The notes beneath the pieces are model-generated. The model saw nothing but the letters and a program-made list of their open reading frames with translations, did no database searches and had not been told where the DNA came from. Shown here in pieces: positions 25,536-37,800 of a DNA stretch of 64,000 nucleotides. The stretch is taken from contig JAYKKM010000310.1 in NCBI GenBank assembly GCA_035772405.1, positions 1,975,501-2,039,500 of the forward strand, read 5' to 3'. The translations under genes and the position numbers were made by a program. The first letter of the stretch is position 1; every line of letters begins with the position of its first letter. Origin of the DNA: Chrysogorgia sp. JL179-B06 (taxonomy: Eukaryota; Cnidaria; Anthozoa; Scleralcyonacea; Chrysogorgiidae).

Positions 25536-28500
25536 GTAGTAAGCTTCGACTGTAGTAAGCTTCGACTGTAGTAAGCTTCGACTGTAGTAAGCTTCGACTG
25601 TAGTAAGCTTCGACTGTAGTAAGCTTCGACTGTAGTAAGCTTCGACTGTAGTAAGCTTCGACTGTAGTAAGCTTCGACTGTAGTAAGCTTCGACTGTAGT
25701 AAGCTTCGACTGTAGTAAGCTTCGACTGTAGTAAGCTTCGACTGTAGTAAGCTTCGACTGTAGTAAGCTTCGACTGTAGTAAGCTTCGACTGTAGTAAGC
25801 TTCGACTGTAGTAAGCTTCGACTGTAGTAAGCTTCGACTGTAGTAAGCTTCGACTGTAGTAAGCTTCGACTGTAGTAAGCTTCGACTGTAGTAAGCTTCG
25901 ACTGTAGTAAGCTTCGACTGTAGTAAGCTTCGACTGTAGTAAGCTTCGACTGTAGTAAGCTTCGACTGTAGTAAGCTTCGACTGTAGTAAGCTTCGACTG
26001 TAGTAAGCTTCGACTGTAGTAAGCTTCGACTGTAGTAAGCTTCGACTGTAGTAAGCTTCGACTGTAGTAAGCTTCGACTGTAGTAAGCTTCGACTGTAGT
26101 AAGCTTCGACTGTAGTAAGCTTCGACTGTAGTAAGCTTCGACTGTAGTAAGCTTCGACTGTAGTAAGCTTCGACTGTAGTAAGCTTCGACTGTAGTAAGC
26201 TTCGACTGTAGTAAGCTTCGACTGTAGTAAGCTTCGACTGTAGTAAGCTTCGACTGTTGTAAGCTTCGACTGTTGTAAGCTTCGACTGTTGTAAGCTTCG
26301 ACTGTTGTAAGCTTCGACTGTTGTAAGCTCCGACTGTTGTAAGCTCCGACTGTTGTAAGCTCCGACTGTTGTAAGCTCCGACTGACTGTTGTAAGCTCCG
26401 ACTGACTGTTGTAAGCTCCGACTGACTGTTGTAAGCTCCGACTGACTGTTGTAAGCTCCGACTGACTGTTGTAAGCTCCGACTGACTGTTGTAAGCTCGG
26501 ACTGACTGTTGTAAGCTCGGACTGACTGTTGTAAGCTCGGACTGACTGTTGTAAGCTCGGACTGACTGTTGTAAGCTCGGACAGACTGTTGTAAGCTCGG
26601 ACAGACTGTTGTAAGCTCGGACAGACTGTTGTAAGCTCGGACAGACTGTTGTAAGCTCGGACAGACTGTTGTAAGCTCGGACTGACTGTTGTAAGCTCGG
26701 ACTGACTGTTGTAAGCTCGGACTGACTGTTGTAAGCTCGGACTGACTGTTGTAAGCTCGGACTGACTGTTGTAAGCTCGGACTGACTGTTGTAAGCTCGG
26801 ACTGACTGTTGTAAGCTCGGACTGACTGTTGTAAGCTCGGACTGACTGTTGTAAGCTCGGACTGACTGTTGTAAGCTCGGACTGACTGTTGTAAGCTCGG
26901 ACTGACTGTTGTAAGCTCGGACTGACTGTTGTAAGCTCGGACTGACTGTTGTAAGCTCGGACTGACTGTTGTAAGCTCGGACTGACTGTTGTAAGCTCGG
27001 ACTGACTGTTGTAAGCTCGGACTGACTGTTGTAAGCTCGGACTGACTGTTGTAAGCTCGGACTGACTGTTGTAAGCTCGGACTGACTGTTGTAAGCTCGG
27101 ACTGACTGTTGTAAGCTCGGACTGACTGTTGTAAGCTCGGACTGACTGTTGTAAGCTCGGACTGACTGTTGTAAGCTCGGACTGACTGTTGTAAGCTCGG
27201 ACTGACTGTTGTAAGCTCGGACTGACTGTTGTAAGCTCGGACTGACTGTTGTAAGCTCGGACTGACTGTTGTAAGCTCGGACTGACTGTTGTAAGCTCGG
27301 ACTGACTGTTGTAAGCTCGGACTGACTGTTGTAAGCTCGGACTGACTGTTGTAAGCTCGGACTGACTGTTGTAAGCTCGGACTGACTGTTGTAAGCTCGG
27401 ACTGACTGTTGTAAGCTCGGACTGACTGTTGTAAGCTCGGACTGACTGTTGTAAGCTCGGACTGACTGTTGTAAGCTCGGACTGACTGTTGTAAGCTCGG
27501 ACTGACTGTTGTAAGCTCGGACTGACTGTTGTAAGCTCGGACTGACTGTTGTAAGCTCGGACTGACTGTTGTAAGCTCGGACTGACTGTTGTAAGCTCGG
27601 ACTGACTGTTGTAAGCTCGGACTGACTGTTGTAAGCTCGGACTGACTGTTGTAAGCTCGGACTGACTGTTGTAAGCTCGGACTGACTGTTGTAAGCTCGG
27701 ACTGACTGTTGTAAGCTCGGACTGACTGTTGTAAGCTCGGACTGACTGTTGTAAGCTCCGACTGTTGTAAGCTCGGACTGTTGTAAGCTCGGACTGACTG
27801 TTGTAAGCTCGGACTGACTGTTGTAAGCTCGGACTGACTGTTGTAAGCTCGGACTGACTGTTGTAAGCTCGGACTGACTGTTGTAAGCTCGGACTGGCTG
27901 TTGTAAGCTCGGACTGACTGTTGTAAGCTCGGACTGACTGTTGTAAGCTCGGACTGACTGTTGTAAGCTCGGACAGACTGTTGTAAGCTCGATCTGACTG
28001 TTGTAAGCTCGGACTGACTGTTGTAAGCTCGGACTGACTGTTGTAAGCTCGGACTGACTGTTGTAAGCTCGGACTGACTGTTGTAAGCTCGGACTGACTG
28101 TTGTAAGCTCGGACTGACTGTTGTAAGCTCGGACTGACTGTTGTAAGCTCGGACTGACTGTTGTAAGCTCGGACTGACTGTTGTAAGCTCGGACTGACTG
28201 TTGTAAGCTCGGACTGACTGTTGTAAGCTCGGACTGACTGTTGTAAGCTCGGACTGACTGTTGTAAGCTCGGACTGACTGTTGTAAGCTCGGACTGACTG
28301 TTGTAAGCTCGGACTGACTGTTGTAAGCTCGGACTGACTGTTGTAAGCTCGGACTGACTGTTGTAAGCTCGGACTGACTGTTGTAAGCTCGGACTGACTG
28401 TTGTAAGCTCGGACTGACTGTTGTAAGCTCGGACTGACTGTTGTAAGCTCGGACTGACTGTTGTAAGCTCGGACTGACTGTTGTAAGCTCGGACTGACTG

Positions 28501-28839
28501 TTGTAAGCTCGGACTGACTGTTGTAAGCTCCGACTGTTGTAAGCTCGGACTGACTGTTGTAAGCTCCGACTGTTGTAAGCTCGGACTGACTGTTGTAAGC
28601 TCGGACTGACTGTTGTAAGCTCGGACTGACTGTTGTAAGCTCGGACTGACTGTTGTAAGCTCGGACTGACTGTTGTAAGCTCCGACTGTTGTACGCTCCG
28701 ACTGTTGTACGCTCCGACTGTTGTAAGCTTCGACTGTTGTAAGCTTCGACTGTTGTAAGCTTCGACTGTTGTAAGCTTCGACTGTTGTAAGCTTCGACTG
28801 TTGTAAGCTTCGACTGTTGTAAGCTTCGACTGTTGTAAG
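25536..28839. repeat. 16/20-bp minisatellite, array 2
   Basis: Same architecture as array 1 but longer: 16-mers to ~26,380, 20-mers to ~28,680 with interspersed single 16-mers near 27,760, 28,530 and 28,560, then 16-mers to 28,839. The minus strand is stop-free for 1,150 codons from an ATG at 28,939 in the adjoining cassette unit, through the array into satellite at 25,487. Confidence 0.97.
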
Positions 28840-28871
28840 AATTAGTAAAGATTGAACGTAAAATTAGTAAA

Positions 28872-30447
28872 GATGCCGGAGTTGAAGTGAAATAAAGAAG
28901 AAACCCAAAGAAATAAAATGAGAACTGAAGCCTCCGCATAATAATAGTCCACCCATGTTATCTATCAAAATATGTTGCGAAACAGGTTTTTACAAATCCT
29001 TGCCCCTGTAACAGCACATTTAATTTCCTGAATGGTAGGATAGCGTCTCACCGGCAATTACAATTTTACTTCCATGAGGATGCAAAACAATGTGAATCTG
29101 TTGCTTTTACTCTATTATAAACGAAGGTTTTGTAATGATGAATGAGGATAAACATCAACAACATACGTCATATGTACGCTCTGCTATTAAATTAAGCGGA
29201 AACATAAGTTGAGCTTGTGAGAATGAATGGTTCCTTTCCTCGCGCGCGTATTTTCGCTCTCTTTAGCCGCCATAGAAACAAATTCGTCTTTAAAATATCT
29301 CTAGCAATAATCAAGAAACACTGACAGACTTGTAGTAGGACTTGTAGTCTAGTGGGATATGCGAAATACAATTCTGTTAAGATATAATATACTGTAGTGT
29401 ACTTACTTGAATAATTGATTCCATTGCCATCAAATCCAGTATTGCACTCACAATAAAGCCACTTTCAATAGAATTAACACAGGTGGAATTCATATTGCAT
29501 AAAGAAGAATTGGAATTGTCTGCTAAATAAATAAAGTAAGATGAATGTTATGGTTGAAAAAGCCTTCTCTAAATTTATCAATGTACTTGCTTGTACAATT
29601 GGTTCTATTGACATTAAATCCGCTATTGCACTCACAATAAAGAGATTTTCAGTTGATTGAATAAAAGTAGCAATATGGCATAAAGAACCATATTGCAATT
29701 GTTTGAACAACGAACAAATAACGAACAGCAAACAAGTCTTTGAACGACCACATTAGGCACCTGAATATCTAAGGCGCAGCGACCTCGCGACCTGTCCCTG
29801 AAAACGTCAACAAACAGCGCGAATTTAAGCATTTGAAAGAATCGATGGTAAATTGACCCGTATTTGATGTTTGAAGCTTGTTTTATTACCTTCAAACGGT
29901 CCAGTTTTGCGAAAACGATTGTAGTGTTTGAGTTGAAGTCACCATCAAGGAACAGCTCTCTTCTCAGCGAGTTGACGTTGTCGTGAAGAAGTGAAAATGC
30001 TCAGAGTTGCGTTATAAACAGAACTAGAACGACGTTGAGAATACTCTTGGGACTACGAATTAGTCATTCTCTTTGTTTCGCATGAAAAATCTTTGTCTCA
30101 AAAAAAATCTTCGTCTAAATGGTCTGTCCTCTGGGACAGTTGAACTTGTCAAAATATGCAAATTTGTAGATGTCTGCGTCAGATACTACGCTGTGTACGA
30201 AGTTGATTTTAAGCTTTAGACCGAAGAAAATACGAGCAGTAAGTTTGTAAAATGTCATAAAACGAACCTCGTTTCATTACCCGCCAGAAATACAAGAACA
30301 CTCCAGATCTTATACATAAAAATCCTTCCAATGATAACAGCCATTTGACGATGGTACGCTAACAAAATAGTTTAACAGATGAATTTTGCATCCCTGCTTC
30401 TGCGCCTGAACGTAAAATTAGTAAAGATTGAACGTAAAATTAGTAAA
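28872..30447 (-). repeat. Cassette unit 6 (alpha)
   Basis: Exon A 29,591-29,706 and exon B 29,407-29,522. It lies exactly 15,520 bp from unit 1 and is nearly identical, with differences near 30,130 and 30,233. Confidence 0.92.
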
Positions 30448-32060
30448 GATGCCGGAGTTGAAGTGAAATAATGAAGAAATCCAAAGAAATAAAATGAGAA
30501 CTGAAGCCTCCGCATAATAATAGTCCACCCATGTTATCTATCAAAATATGTTGCAAAACAGGTTTTTACAAATCCTTGCCCCTGTAACAGCACATTTAAT
30601 TTCCTGAACGGTAGGATAGCGTCTCACCGGCAATTACAATTGTACTTCCATGAGGATGCAAAACAATGTGAATCTGTTGCTTTTACTCTATTATAAACGC
30701 AGGTTTTGTAATGATGAATGAGGATAAACATCAACAACATACGTCATATGTACGCTCTGCTATTAAATTAAGCGGAAACGTAAGTTGAGCTTGTGAGAAT
30801 GAATGGTTCCTTTCCTCGCGCGCGTATTTTCGCTCTCTTTAGCCGCCATAGAAACAAATTCGTCTTTAAACAAATATCTCTAGAAATAATCAAGAGACAC
30901 TGACAGACTTGTAGTAGGACTTGTAGTCTAGTGGGATATGCGAAATATAATTCTGTTAAGATATAATATAGTGTACTTACTTGAATAATTGATATCATTG
31001 CCATCAAATCCAGTATTGCACTCACAATAAAGCCACTTTCAATAGAATTAACACAGGTGGAATTCATATTGCATAAAGAAGAATTGGAATTGTCTGCTAA
31101 ATAAATAAAGTAAGATGAATGTTATGGTGGAAAAAGCCTTCTCTAAATTTATCAATGTACTTGCTTGTACAATTGGTTCTATTGACATTAAATCCGCTAT
31201 TGCGCTCACAATAAAGAGATTTTCAGTAGATTGAATAAAAGTAGCAATATGGCATAAAGAACCATTGCAATTGTTTGAACAACGAACAAATAACGAACAG
31301 CAAACAAGTCTTTAAACGACCACATTAGGCACTTGAATATCTATGGCGCAGCGACCTCGCGACCTGTCCCACAAAACGTCAACGAACAGCGCGAATTTAA
31401 GCATTTGAAAGAATCGATGGTAAATTGACTACCGTATTTGATGTTTGAAGCTTGTTTTATTACCTTCAAACGGTCCAGTTCTGCGAAAACGATTGTAGTG
31501 TTTGAGTTGAAGTCACCATCAAGGAACAGCTCTCTTCAAAGCGAGTTGACGTTGTCATGAAGAAGTGAAAATGCTCAGAGTTGCGTTATAAACAGAACAA
31601 GAACGACGCTGAGAATACTCTTGGGACTACGAATTAGTCATTCTCTTTGTTTCGCACGAAAAATCTTTGTCTCAAAGCCGCATCGTAGATCGTTAATTCC
31701 TTAAAAACAATTAACCACGCTTTTAAACTAAATGGTCTGTCCTCTGGGACCGTTGAACTTGTCAAAATATGCAAATTTGTAGATGTCTGCGTCAGATACA
31801 ACGCTGTGTACGAAGTTGATTTTAAGCTTTAGACCGAAGAAAATATTAGCAGTAAGTTTGTAAAATGTCATAAAACGAACATCGTTTCATTACCCGCCAG
31901 AAATACAAGAACACTACAGATCTTATACATAAAAATCCTTCCAATGATAACAGCCATTTGACGATAGTACGGTAACAAAATAGTTTAACAGATGAATTTT
32001 GCATCCCTGCTTCTGCGCCTGAACGTAAAATTAGTAAAGATTGAACGTAAAATTAGTAAA
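30448..32060 (-). repeat. Cassette unit 7 (beta-1)
   Basis: Exon A 31,165-31,278 and exon B 30,981-31,096, with the same 'gatatcattgcc' marker as unit 3. Confidence 0.92.
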
Positions 32061-33652
32061 GATGCCGGAGTTGAAGTGAAATAATGAAGAAATCCAAAGA
32101 AATAAAATGAGAACTGAAGCCTCCGCTTAATAATAGTCCACCCATGTTATCTATCAAAATATGTTGCGAAACAGGTTTTTACAAATCCTTGCCCCTGTAA
32201 CAGCACATTTAATTTCCTCAATGGTAGGATAGCGTCTCACCGGCAATTACAATTTTACTTCCATGAGGATGCAAAACAATGTGAATCTGTTGCTTCTACT
32301 CTATTATAAACGCAGGTTTTGTAATGATGAATGAGGATAAACATCAACAACATACGTCATATGTACGCTCTGCTATTAAATTAAGTGGAAATATAAGTTG
32401 AGCTTGTGAGAATGAATGGTTCCTTTCCTCGCGCGCGTATTTTCGCTCTCTTTAGCCGCCATAGAAACAAATTCGTCTTTAAACAAATATCTCTAGAAAT
32501 AATCAAGAGACACTGACAGACTTGTAGTAGGACTTGTATTCTAGTGGGATATGCGAAATATAATTCTGTTAAGATATAATATAGTGTACTTACTTGAATA
32601 ATTGATTCCATTGCCATCAAATCCAGTATTGCACTCACAATAAAGCCACTTTCAATAGAATTAACACAGGTGGAATTCATATTGCATAAAGAAGAATTGG
32701 AATTGTCTGCTAAATAAATAAAGTAAGATGAATGTTATGGTTGAAAAAGCCTTCTCTAAATTTATCAATGTACTTGCTTGTACAATTGGTTCTATTGACA
32801 TTAAATACGCTATTGCACTCACAATAAAGAGATTTTCAGTAGATTGAATAAAAGTAGCAATATGGCATAAAGAACCATTGCAATTGTTTGAACAACGAAC
32901 AAATAACGAACAGCAAACAAGTCTTTAAACGACCACATTAGGCACTTGAATATCTAAGGCGCAGCGACCTCGCGACCTGTCCCACAAAACGTCAACGAAC
33001 AGCGCGAATTTAAGCATTTGAAAGAATCGATGGTAAATTGACTACCGTATTTGATGTTTGAAGCTTGTTTTATTACCTTCAAACGGTCCAGTTCTGCGAA
33101 AAACGATTGTAGTGTTTGAGTTGAAGTCACCATCAAGGAACAGCTCTCTTCAAAGCGAGTTGACGTTGTCATGAAGAAGTGAAAATGCTCAGAGTTGCGT
33201 TATAAACAGAACAAGAACGACGCTGAGAATACTCTTGGGACTACGAATTAGTCATTCTCTTTGTTTCGCACGAAAAATCTTTGTCTCAAAGCCGCATCGT
33301 AGATCGTTAATTCCTTAAAAACAATTAACCGCGCTTTTAAACTAAATGGTCTGTCCTCTGGGACCGTTGAACTTGTCAAAATATGCAAATTTGTAGATGT
33401 CGGCGTCAGATACAACGCTGTGTACGAAGTTGATTTTAAGCTTTAGACCGAAGAAAATATTAGCAGTAAGTTTGTAAAATGTCATAAAACGAACCTCGTT
33501 TCATTACCCGCCAGAAATACAAGAACACTACAGATCTTATACATAAAAATCCTTCCAATGATAACAGCCATTTGACGATAGTACGGTAACAAAATAGTTT
33601 AACAGATGAATTTTGCATCCCTGCTTCTGCGCCTGAACGTAAAATTAGTAAA
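32061..33652 (-). repeat. Cassette unit 8 (beta-2)
   Basis: Exon A 32,778-32,891 and exon B 32,594-32,709. An extra A near 33,100 (gcgaaaaacg) lies in exon C, a lesion not seen in the other units. Confidence 0.92.
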
Positions 33653-34671
33653 GATGCCGGAGTTGAAGTGAAATAATGAAGAAATCCAAAGAAATAAAAT
33701 GAGAACTGAAGCCTCCGCTTAATAATAGTCCACCCATGTTATCTATCAAAATATGTTGCGAAACAGGTTTTTACAAATCCTTGCCCCTGTAACAGCACAT
33801 TTAATTTCCTCAATGGTAGGATAGCGTCTCACCGGCAATTACAATTTTACTTCCATGAGGATGCAAAACAATGTGAATCTGTTGCTTTTACTCTATTATA
33901 AACGCAGGTTTTGTAATGATGAATGAGGATAAACATCAACAACATACGTCATATGTACGCTCTGCTATTAAATTAAGTGGAAATATAAGTTGAGCTTGTG
34001 AGAATGAATGGTTCCTTTCCTCGCGCGCGTATTTTCGCTCTCTTTAGCCGCCATAGAAACAAATTTCAAAATAGAAACAAATATCTCTAGAAATAATCAA
34101 GAGACACTGACAGACTTGTAGTAGGACTTGTTAAGATATACTATAGTGTACTTACTTGAATAATTGATTCCATTGCCATCAAATCCAGTATTGCACTCAC
34201 AATAAAGCCACTTTCAATAGAATTAACACAGGTGGAATTCATATTGCATAAAGAAGAATTGGAATTGTCTGCTAAATAAATAAAGTAAGATGAATGTTAT
34301 GGTTGAAAAAGCCTTCTCTAAATTTATCAATGTACTTGCTTGTACAATTGGTTCTATTGACATTAAATCCGCTATTGCACTCACAATAAAGAGATTTTCA
34401 GTAGATTGAATAAAAGGAGCAATATGGCATAAAGAACCATATTGCAATTGTTTGAACGAACAAATAACGAACAGCAAACAAGTCTTTAAACGACCACATT
34501 AGGCACTTGAATATCTAAGGCGCTGCGACCTCGCGACCTGTCCCTCAAAACGTCAACGAACAGCGCGAATTTAAGCATTTGAAAGAATCGATGGTAAATT
34601 GACTACCGTATTTGATGTTTGAAGCTTGTTTTATTACCTTCAAACGGTCCAGTTCTGCGAAAACGATTGTA
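33653..34671 (-). repeat. Cassette unit 9 (truncated)
   Basis: Exon A 34,340-34,455 and exon B 34,156-34,271. It stops at 'cgattgta' exactly as unit 5 does. A 3-bp loss (ttgaacgaac) near the exon A start is private to this copy. Confidence 0.92.
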
Positions 34672-34895
34672 CACTCTAAAAAAAAGTGTGTTAAAATAAC
34701 ACACCTTTTTTGTCCAGAATTTAACACACCTTAACGTGTGTTGAATAACACACCTTAAGGTGTGTTATTTGCTTGTCCAAAATTTAACACGTTTTAAGGT
34801 GTGTTTTCTGAAAAGGTGTGTTATGCAACACACCAAGGTGTGTTAGTCAACACACCAAGGTGTGTTATTCAACACACCAAGGTGTGTTACTTAAA
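34672..34895. repeat. Palindromic aacacacc/ggtgtgtt element, copy 2
   Basis: Near-identical to copy 1 (cgtgtg for cgtgcg at ~34,738) and joined to satellite at the same base ('acttaaa' then 'gtcagcttc'). Confidence 0.8.
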
Positions 34896-37800
34896 GTCAG
34901 CTTCATTGACTGGTGCACTGTTTTAACCTTATGGTTAAACCAATTTGTTCTCTATGTATTTCGAGTTTGTTCCTCATGTGAGGCTAAAATAGCTTTGTTT
35001 TAACACAACTTTGTTTGGTTTAAGGTCCTCAGCTACATTGGCTGGGGTACTGTTTTAATCTTTGGGTTAAGCAATTGTTCTGCATGTATTTGGAATTTGT
35101 TCCTCATGCGAAGTTTATTTATCACCAACTTTGTTTGGTTTAAGGTCCTCACCTTCATTGGCTGGGGCACTGTTTTAACCTTGGGGTTAAGAAATTTGTT
35201 CTCCATGTATTTTGAGAACTTGGCTGGGACACTGTTTTTGGCTGGAGCACTGTATTTGGTGAAATTGGCTGGGGCACTTTTTTAACATTAGGGTTAAAGC
35301 AATTTGTTCTCCATGTATTTGGAGTTTGTTCCAAATAAGTTTATTCATTACCAACTTTGTTTGGTTTAGGTTCCTCCAATTCATTTGCTGGGGCATTTTT
35401 TAACCTTAGGGTTAAAGCAATTTGTTCTCCATGTATTTGGAGAACTTGGCAGGGGCACGGTTTTTGGCTGGAGCACTGTATTTGGAGAAATTAGCTGCGG
35501 CACTGTTTTTGGCTCGGGCACTGTTTTTTGGCTCGGGCACTGTTTTTGGTGCACTGTTTTAAACTTATCGTTAAAGCAATTTGTTCTCCATGTATTTGGA
35601 GTTTGTTCCTCATGTGAGGTTAAAACAGCTTTGTTTTAGCACAACTTTGTTTGGTTTAAGGTCCTCAGCTTCATTGACTGGTGCACTGTTTTAACCTTAT
35701 GGTTAAACCAATTTGTTCTCTATGTATTTCGAGTTTGTTCCTCATGTGAGGTTAAAACAGCTTTGTTTTAACATAACTTTGTTTGGTTTAAGGTCCTCAG
35801 CTTCATTGGCTGGCGCACTTTTTTAACCTTAGGGTTAAAGCAATTTGTTCCCAGTGTATTTGGAGTTTGTTCCTCATGTGAAGTTTATTTATCACCAACT
35901 TTGTTTAGTTTGGGGTCCTCACCTTCATTGGCTGGGGCACTGTTTTAACCTTAGGCTTAAAGCAATTTGTTCTCCATGTATCTGGAGAACTTGGCTGGGG
36001 CACTGTTTTTGGCTGGAGCACTTTATTTGGAGAAATTAGCTGGGGCACTGTATTTGGAGAAATTAGCAGGGGCACTGTTTTAACCTTAGGGTTAAAGCAA
36101 TTTGTTCTCCATGTATTTGGAGTTTGTTCCTCATCTGAAGTTTATTTATTACCAACATTGTTTGGTTTAAGGTCCTCATCTTCATTGACTGGGGCACTGT
36201 TTTAACCTTGGGGATAAGCAATTGTTCTCCATGTATCTGGAGAACTTGGCTGGGGCACTGTATTTGGAGAAATTAGCAGGGGCACTGTTTTAACCTTAGG
36301 GTTAAAGCAATTTGTTCTCCATGTATTTGGAGTTTGTTCCTCATCTGAAGTTTATTTATTACCAACATTGTTTCGTTTAAGGTCCTCATCTTCATTGGCT
36401 GGGGCACTGTTTTAACCTTGGGGATAAGCAATTGTTCTCCATGTACAAGCATTTGGAGTTTGTTCCTCATGCGAGGTTTATTTATTACCAACTTTGTTTA
36501 GTTTAAGGTCCTCAGCTTCTTATGCTGGGACACTGTTTTAACCTTAGCGTTAATGCAATTTGTTCTCCATGTATTTGGAGAACTTGGCTGGGGCACTATT
36601 TTTGACCGGGGCACTGTATTTGGAGAAATTAGCTGGGGTACTGTTTTAACCTTATGGTTAAAGCAGTTGTTCTCCATGTACATGTATTTGGAGTTTGTTC
36701 CTCATGCGAGGTTTATTTATTTCCAACTTTGTTTAGTTTAAGGTCCTCAGCTTCATTGGCTGGGTCACTGTTTTAACCTTGGCGATAAGCAATTGTTCTC
36801 CATGTACATGCATTTGGAGTTTGTTCCTCATCAATTTGTTCTCCATGTATTTGAAGAACTTGGCTGGGGCACTGTATTTGGAGAAATTGGCTGTGGCACT
36901 GTTTTAACCTTAGGATTAAAGCAATTTGTTCTCCATGTATTTGGAGTTTGTTCCTCATGTGAGGTTTATTTATTACAAACATTGTTTGGTTTAAAGTCCT
37001 GAGCTTCATCGGCTAGGGCACTGTTTTAACCTTAGGGTTAAGCAATTGTTCTCCATGTATTTGGAGTTTTCTCCTCATGCGAGGTTAAACAGCTTTGTTT
37101 TAACACAACTTTGTCTGGTTTAAGGTCCTCAGCTTCAATGGCTGGGGCACTGTTTAACCTTAAGTGTTGAAGCAATTTCTTCTCCATGTATTTGGAGAAC
37201 TTGGCTGGCGCACTGTTTTTGGCTGGAGCACTATATTTGGAGAAATCAGCTGGGGCACTGTATTTGGAGGAATTAGCTGGGGCACTGTTTTAACCTTAGG
37301 ATTAAAGCAATTTGTTCTCCATGTATTTGGAGTTTGTTCCTCATGTGAGGTTTATTTATTACAAACATTGTTTGGTTTAAAGTCCTGAGCTTCATCGGCT
37401 AGGGCACTGTTTTAACCTTAGGGTTAAGCAATTGTTCTCCATGTATTTGGAGTTTTCTCCTCATGCGAGGTTAAACAGCTTTGTTTTAACACAACTTTGT
37501 CTGGTTTAAGGTCCTCAGCTTCAATGGCTGGGGCACTGTTTAACCTTAAGTGTTGAAGCAATCTCTTCTCCATGTATTTGGAGAACTTGGCTGGCGCACT
37601 GTTTTTGGCTGGAGCACTATATTTGGAGAAATCAGCTGGGGCACTGTATTTGGAGGAATTAGCTGGGGCACTGTTTTAACCTTAGGATTAAAGCAATTTG
37701 TTATCCATGTATTTGGAGTTTGTTCCTCATGTGAGGTTTATTTATTACAAACATTTTTTGGTTTAAAGTCCTCAGCTTCATTGGCTAGGGCACTGTTTTA

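Larger units (their letters stand above)
28840..34671 (-). repeat. Exon-cassette array 2 (3 full units + 1 truncated)
   Basis: Units at 28,872, 30,448, 32,061 and 33,653, in the order alpha, beta-1, beta-2, truncated. This is the order of array 1 minus its second alpha unit. The last unit lacks one of the two 'attagtaaagattgaacgta' start repeats, giving a 1,592-bp period before it. Confidence 0.95.
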
